In this document: positions 59,790 to 64,000 of the stretch, one piece after another | Layout: every line of letters starts with the position of its first letter | Numbering within the stretch: the first letter of the stretch is position 1 | NCBI GenBank assembly: GCA_035508495.1 | Contig: DATJMX010000073.1 | Span: 1-64,000 of the forward strand | Source: Candidatus Binataceae bacterium | Lineage (GTDB): Bacteria > Desulfobacterota > Binatia > Binatales > Binataceae | DNA length: 64,000 nucleotides | Direction of reading: 5' to 3' | Notes under the pieces: model-generated | Seen by the model: the letters and a program-made list of their open reading frames with translations, nothing else | Told to the model about the DNA's origin: nothing | Database searches by the model: none | Made by a program: the position numbers and the translations under genes

Positions 59790-62700
59790 ATGCGGAAGGG
59801 GGGATCGCAGGGCGAACGAGCGGGTTGGAGGATTGTCTCTTTAGTATCAGCGGCTTCTGCGATTCTACTCGGAGCCATTGTACTAGCTACCCGAGATCAA
59901 GGAGGCGCCCATCCGGAGCCCTCCGCTCGAGGACGGGCGCTGGCGAATTACTCGACGATGCCGCTGTTCTTCGAGCGCAACGTCGGTCAGAGCGATGCGA
60001 GCGTTCGTTACCTTGCTCACACCAGCCGCTACTCATTGTTTCTCAGTGACGATTCCACCGTCGTCACTCTGGTCGGCGGCTCGATTCGTAAGAATTCGCC
60101 GGCTGTAAAGAAAACCGCCAGGCCCAGCGGACTGGTGGAATCCGCGGTGCGAATCCGGCTCGTGGGCGCCAATCCGCATCCGTCGTTCGAGGCGCTCGAG
60201 CCGCTCCCGGGCCGGATCAACTATCTCGTCGGCAATGATGCTTCCAATTACCGGCGCGACGTTCCGATCTTCGCGCGCGTCAAAATGAAGGACGTTTATC
60301 CTGGGATCGACCTGGTCTATTACGGAACGCCGAAGTCGTTCGAGTACGATCTAGTCGCCGCGCCGGGCGCTGACACCTCGAAATTGAAGTTCGCTGTTGA
60401 AGGGCCAGCCCAGACCAGCGTCGATTCGAAAGGAAACCTGGTCATTGCGACCAGGGCCGGTGCGATCGTCTGGCAGAAGCCGCGCATCTATCAGCAGGAC
60501 GCGAGCGGCGGCGAAACTCCCGTCAGCGGCACTTTTGCGCTCGCGAAGGACGGTACGATCGACGCGGGCGTTCCGCGCCGCGACGTTTCCTTCGACCTCG
60601 CAAGCTACGATCGCGCGCGGACGTTGGTAATCGATCCGAGCGTACAGATCATCTACTCGACCTACCTGGGCGGCTCGGGATCGAGCATTGGACCGATCAA
60701 TCTCGAGCAGTTCTACGGGATTGCGGGCGGCAATTTGCAATTGGACTTCGCCGATATGGGAGCGGACGTAGCGCTCGATTCGAGCAATGACGCTTACGTC
60801 ACCGGCGTCGCCTACTCCAACGACTTTCCAACCAAAAGCGCCTTTCAGGCAACGCTCAACGGCGCCAACAGCCCGCCAGATCAGAATCCCAACGCCTTCG
60901 TCTCGAAGTTCGACTATAGCCAATCGGGCGCCGCATCGCTGATTTACTCAACCTATATCGGAGGCAGCGGCGATACGGTCGTTGACGATGCCGGCAGCGG
61001 CAATGGCGACCTGGCTTTCGGGATCGCAGCGGATGCGAGCGGCCAGGCCTACATCGTTGGACAGACCTATTCGGCTAACTTTCCGTCAACCAATACTTGC
61101 GGCGCCTTCGGGCAAACCAATCCGCAAGGCGGAACGAGCACCAATGTCGGATTCGTCGCGAAACTCGCAGCAAACGGCGGATCGCTTGTTTACTCCTGCT
61201 ACATCAACGGATCCAATAACGCCACTGAGTCGCGCGTCGCGCTGTTTCCGGTCGGATGCGGCACAACGACTTGCAAGGCATACGTTTCCGGTTCGACCCA
61301 AAGCGACTCGACGACCGGCTTCCCTGTTAGCGCCGGAGCTTTTCAGTCGACCCTCGCGGCCGCCAACGGTGAGAGCAACGCGACTTTTATCGTAATCGAC
61401 GGGGATGGCACGCTCGGTTATGCGACGCTCTACGGCGGCGCGGGTAACGGAACGAACGCAGATACCGGACTTGCCGTCGCGGTCGATCCGACGAGCGGTA
61501 ACGGCTTCATAACGGGCGCGACTTTTTCGAACAACCTTACGGTCCCGGGCGCGCAGGTCGCGACCTATGGAGGCACGGCCAACTCCACGAGTAACGCTTT
61601 CGTCGCTGAATTCAATCCAGCATTAAGCGGCAGTGCGTCGCTGGTTTATGCAACTTACCTCGGTGGCAGCGGAGCAGTCGCCACTATCACAGACGTGGTA
61701 ACCATTGCTCAAGGCGATGCCGGCACTGCGATCACGATCGACAGTAACCACGACGTTTGGGTAACAGGCTTCACTGCATCGACGAATTTTCAGGTGCCGG
61801 GTTCGACCATCCCCTCATTCCAAACAAGTAATCAAGCCAACGTCGTTTCGGGGTCGCCAGGAACCGCGCTCTTCATCACCCAACTCGATCCCACGACGAG
61901 CGGCTCCGAAGGTATCCTCTACTCCACTTATTTCGGCGGCAACGGTACCAACGTTGGTCTGGATGGTAGTGGCTCGATTGGCTTCGGCGATGTCGGCACT
62001 GGAATCGCGGTCTCGGGCGGCAAGGTATACGTAACCGGTCTCACGACTTCAGGAGCGACTGCAAACTCATTTCCAACCAGCGCGAACGCCTGCATGACCA
62101 CGAACTCCAGCAGCGGCTTCACGTTCGCCAATTTCGCCACGGTTCCGCTCACGTCGTTCGTCGCCGAGCTCGATCCGGCGCAAACGATCGCGGCAAATCA
62201 GCTCGTCTTCTCCACGTTGCTCGGCGGCAGCGGATTGGCCGATGGCACTGGCGGGCTTGCACTTGATTCCAACGGCAATATCGTCGTCGCGGGTCTGACG
62301 TACTCTTTGGACTTCCCTGTGACGCCTAATGCGTTCCAACTTTCGAATGCTGCATCCGGTTCGGACCAAAGCCAGGCGTTTCTGTCCGTTCTGAATCCTG
62401 CGGGCACAGTCTGCCCCACTCCATTCCCAACTCCCACACCATCTGCGACGCCCTCGGCATCGCCATCACCTACTCCAACCGGCACGGCCACGGCCACGGC
62501 GACTTCGACCACCGTTACAACGCCGACGGCGACCTCGACGACGACGCCGACAACCACGCCGACCCCTGTCGGCAACGTCCAGGTTATCGAGCCGGGCAGC
62601 GGCAGCGGCGGTCCGGGTGCGACAGTCGGGGCCGGTAGCTTCGGCTACACGCCATCCGACACCAACGCGCAGACGCTTACGTCGGTCAGCGTATCGATCA

Positions 62701-63236
62701 GCAATCCCAATGTGTTCAGCTCTCTGGTGCTGACGGCCTCGCTCAACGGCGCACCGGCAGGAAGCTCCACTGTGAATGCGCCGAATATCGTCGATACGAC
62801 GGTGTTCACATTCTCACCCGCGATCAGCATACCGTCAGGCGGTTCACAAGTAGTCACTTTCACGCTGAGCGGAGTGCTATCCGGCGGTGCGAGCGCGCGT
62901 CTCGATTTCGATCGCGGCCGCATCAAGCTGGCGGGTGTAGTCGCCGGCGGATCGCGTGGATTCGGTGAGCACGCCGGTCTGATATTCGCACTCGGCATGC
63001 TCGGCCTTGTAATTGCGCCGATGCGCAAGCGGCAGAGGGGGAGAGTCGCGATCGCGGCGTTTGCGATCGTCGCGATGGCTGCGGCGTTCGCCGGATGCGG
63101 CGGCTCATCGGGCGGGCCGCCGCCCGTGACGACCACGTCGGCGCAGCAGATCGTGGCGCTCGACATTACGGAAGATGGTAATCCCGTGCCGGTTGTGGGC
63201 TTGCCCGCCGATCTCGGCACCGTCACGAGACATTGA
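59790..63236 (+). CDS. giant surface protein with DUF7948-like and SBBP beta-propeller repeats
   Basis: 1148 residues from ATG 59790 (AGGAGGGAG 9 bp upstream). Membrane segment about 14-35; DUF7948-like domain about 50-230 (FFERNVGQSDASVRYLA, RINYLVGND). Then SBBP-type blades repeating YSTYLGGSGSS, YSTYIGGSGDT, YATYLGGSGAV, YSTYFGGNGTN and FSTLLGGSGLA. A Pro/Thr linker covers about 877-930. The C-terminus has a hydrophobic helix with RKRQRGR, a second hydrophobic stretch and an internal lipobox-like AAFAGC followed by Gly/Ser/Pro. This tail resembles the C-terminal anchors of surface proteins in Acidobacteriota-like genomes, but the usual Ig-like end is missing. The 236 bp upstream (59554-59789) hold no gene. 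Confidence 0.85.
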   Translation: MRKGGSQGERAGWRIVSLVSAASAILLGAIVLATRDQGGAHPEPSARGRALANYSTMPLFFERNVGQSDASVRYLAHTSRYSLFLSDDSTVVTLVGGSIRKNSPAVKKTARPSGLVESAVRIRLVGANPHPSFEALEPLPGRINYLVGNDASNYRRDVPIFARVKMKDVYPGIDLVYYGTPKSFEYDLVAAPGADTSKLKFAVEGPAQTSVDSKGNLVIATRAGAIVWQKPRIYQQDASGGETPVSGTFALAKDGTIDAGVPRRDVSFDLASYDRARTLVIDPSVQIIYSTYLGGSGSSIGPINLEQFYGIAGGNLQLDFADMGADVALDSSNDAYVTGVAYSNDFPTKSAFQATLNGANSPPDQNPNAFVSKFDYSQSGAASLIYSTYIGGSGDTVVDDAGSGNGDLAFGIAADASGQAYIVGQTYSANFPSTNTCGAFGQTNPQGGTSTNVGFVAKLAANGGSLVYSCYINGSNNATESRVALFPVGCGTTTCKAYVSGSTQSDSTTGFPVSAGAFQSTLAAANGESNATFIVIDGDGTLGYATLYGGAGNGTNADTGLAVAVDPTSGNGFITGATFSNNLTVPGAQVATYGGTANSTSNAFVAEFNPALSGSASLVYATYLGGSGAVATITDVVTIAQGDAGTAITIDSNHDVWVTGFTASTNFQVPGSTIPSFQTSNQANVVSGSPGTALFITQLDPTTSGSEGILYSTYFGGNGTNVGLDGSGSIGFGDVGTGIAVSGGKVYVTGLTTSGATANSFPTSANACMTTNSSSGFTFANFATVPLTSFVAELDPAQTIAANQLVFSTLLGGSGLADGTGGLALDSNGNIVVAGLTYSLDFPVTPNAFQLSNAASGSDQSQAFLSVLNPAGTVCPTPFPTPTPSATPSASPSPTPTGTATATATSTTVTTPTATSTTTPTTTPTPVGNVQVIEPGSGSGGPGATVGAGSFGYTPSDTNAQTLTSVSVSISNPNVFSSLVLTASLNGAPAGSSTVNAPNIVDTTVFTFSPAISIPSGGSQVVTFTLSGVLSGGASARLDFDRGRIKLAGVVAGGSRGFGEHAGLIFALGMLGLVIAPMRKRQRGRVAIAAFAIVAMAAAFAGCGGSSGGPPPVTTTSAQQIVALDITEDGNPVPVVGLPADLGTVTRH

Positions 63237-63263
63237 CGAGGACGAGGGCTGGGGGGGATTTGA

Positions 63264-63298
63264 AAAGGGGCCGCATCGGCATTCGATGCGGCCCCTTT
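63264..63298. terminator. bidirectional intrinsic terminator between convergent genes
   Basis: AAAGGGGCCGCATCG (63264-63278), loop GCATT, exact reverse complement (63284-63298), followed on plus by TTTGTTGTT and preceded by the A-run TGAAAA, so it works in both directions. It sits between the ends of the SBBP gene and the sigma54 activator. Confidence 0.92.
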
Positions 63299-63305
63299 GT
63301 TGTTC

Positions 63306-64000
63306 CTAGTTCAATACGATGCCGTACTTGGCGATCTTTGCATAGAGCTTCTTGCGGGAAATCTGCAGCCGCTTGGCGGCGAGCGCCTTGTTGCCAGCAG
63401 CGTTCTTGAGCGCGATCGCGATCATTTCGCGCTCGCTATCGGCCAGCGTCGAGACCCCACCATCGCCGGCCTCTGCGCGCTGCGGAAGGATCGCTCCCAC
63501 CTCAACTCTCGAGTCGCGAATCACCGACGGCAGGTCCTCGAGCGTGATCAGATCGCCGGTTCCAAAAGTGAATGCGCCTTCGATCGCATTAGACAGTTCG
63601 CGCACGTTGCCGGGCCAGGAATGCTCGCGGAGTGCATCAAGCGCTCCCTTCTCGATCCCGGCGATGGTGCGGCCCAGGCTGCGATTGAACATTGCGATAA
63701 AGTGCTCGACGAGAAGCGGGATGTCCTCGCGGCGCTCGCGCAACGCCGGCGCCGTCATCGTAACCGCCTGCAGCCGGTAGTACAGATCTTGCCGCAGATG
63801 GCCGTGGCTCACGGCTTCGCGAGGGTCGCGATTTGTGGACGCAATGATCCGCACATCGATCGGAAGTTCGCGGGTCGATCCGACCGCTCGGATCGCCCGC
63901 TCCTGGATTGCGCGCAGCAGCTTGCTCTGCGTCTCCGGGCTCATCTCGGTGATCTCGTCGAGAAAAAGCGTGCCTCCCTCTGCCGCGCGGAACAACCCCA
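63306..64000 (-). CDS. sigma54-dependent transcriptional activator, C-terminal part (gene continues past the right edge)
   Basis: The visible 230 residues cover the second half of the AAA+ domain. Walker B region GGTLFLDEITEMSPETQSKL, arginine-finger region VGSTRELPIDVRIIAST, FRQDLYYRL-like LRQDLYYRLQAVT and sensor II WPGNVRELSNAIEGA are followed by a Fis-type HTH: ALKNAAGNKALAAKRLQISR, then KKLYAKIAKYGI at the very end. The N-terminal part (receiver or GAF domain, GAFTGA loop) lies beyond position 64000, so the signal input is unknown. NtrC/AtoC class. Confidence 0.93.
   Translation of the reverse strand, partial: GLFRAAEGGTLFLDEITEMSPETQSKLLRAIQERAIRAVGSTRELPIDVRIIASTNRDPREAVSHGHLRQDLYYRLQAVTMTAPALRERREDIPLLVEHFIAMFNRSLGRTIAGIEKGALDALREHSWPGNVRELSNAIEGAFTFGTGDLITLEDLPSVIRDSRVEVGAILPQRAEAGDGGVSTLADSEREMIAIALKNAAGNKALAAKRLQISRKKLYAKIAKYGIVLN

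Overview
The window is GC-rich DNA from an aerobic, heterotrophic, Gram-negative bacterium. Evidence for that lifestyle: outer-membrane-type proteins, lipoproteins, an OmpA-family protein and a caa3-type terminal oxidase. The mix of choice-of-anchor Q and SBBP beta-propeller surface proteins, many hybrid kinases and soil-type metabolism would suit a soil lineage such as Acidobacteriota, Binatota or a relative. This assignment is inference only; there is no rRNA gene or other phylogenetic marker strong enough to fix it. The only RNA gene I can name with confidence is a tRNA-Cys(GCA) with encoded CCA.

Layout. 1-2300: an IS1595-type transposase fragment at the left edge, a secreted beta-helix protein, and a highly structured non-coding stretch (possibly a group II intron remnant). 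2323-5651: 6-phosphogluconolactonase, transketolase and a small unknown gene. 5807-11667: fabF, fabH, an ArsA/Get3-like ATPase and a divergent B12-dependent acyl-CoA mutase, then a small secreted protein. 11675-13170: a decayed patch of gene fragments. 13367-19501: a small periplasmic protein, tRNA-Cys, and a three-gene phosphorelay (CHASE3 kinase, single-domain receiver, multi-receiver hybrid kinase). 19735-25879: one operon for a bc-type complex plus caa3 oxidase in which both cytochrome b and CtaC carry their own cytochrome c domain. 26028-34567: an SRAP protein, then an operon xfp-pgm-ackA-glgP joining glycogen/glucose phosphates to phosphoketolase and ATP-forming acetate kinase. 34568-35750: a long intergenic region with inverted repeats, two very small membrane peptides and a strong hairpin. 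35883-39965: carboxylesterase, GH1 glycosidase and an outer-membrane-type protein. 39976-45786: a 1936-residue hybrid kinase with ten PAS modules. 45794-51364: SDR, transaldolase and a cyclase/ATPase regulator. 51533-54090: Amt ammonium transporter and a LuxR-type regulator. 54152-63236: mostly envelope genes (HPP-like membrane protein, thioredoxin-fold protein, lipoproteins, OmpA-like protein, SBBP giant). 63306-64000: C-terminal part of a sigma54 activator, cut by the window edge.

How it works together. Pgl, Tkt, Tal, Xfp, AckA, Pgm and GlgP together cover glycogen mobilisation, the pentose-phosphate interconversions and a phosphoketolase bypass, so carbon handling is the main metabolic theme. 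Respiration is supplied by the bc-caa3 operon. Signalling is heavy: two phosphorelays with a combined seventeen or so sensor/receiver modules, a class III cyclase-ATPase and two further regulators. The most unusual items are the mutase that appears to lack the catalytic histidine of methylmalonyl-CoA mutase, the PAS array with four modules at an exact 366-bp period placed 10 bp behind an outer-membrane protein gene, and the two tiny membrane peptides with near-perfect ribosome binding sites.
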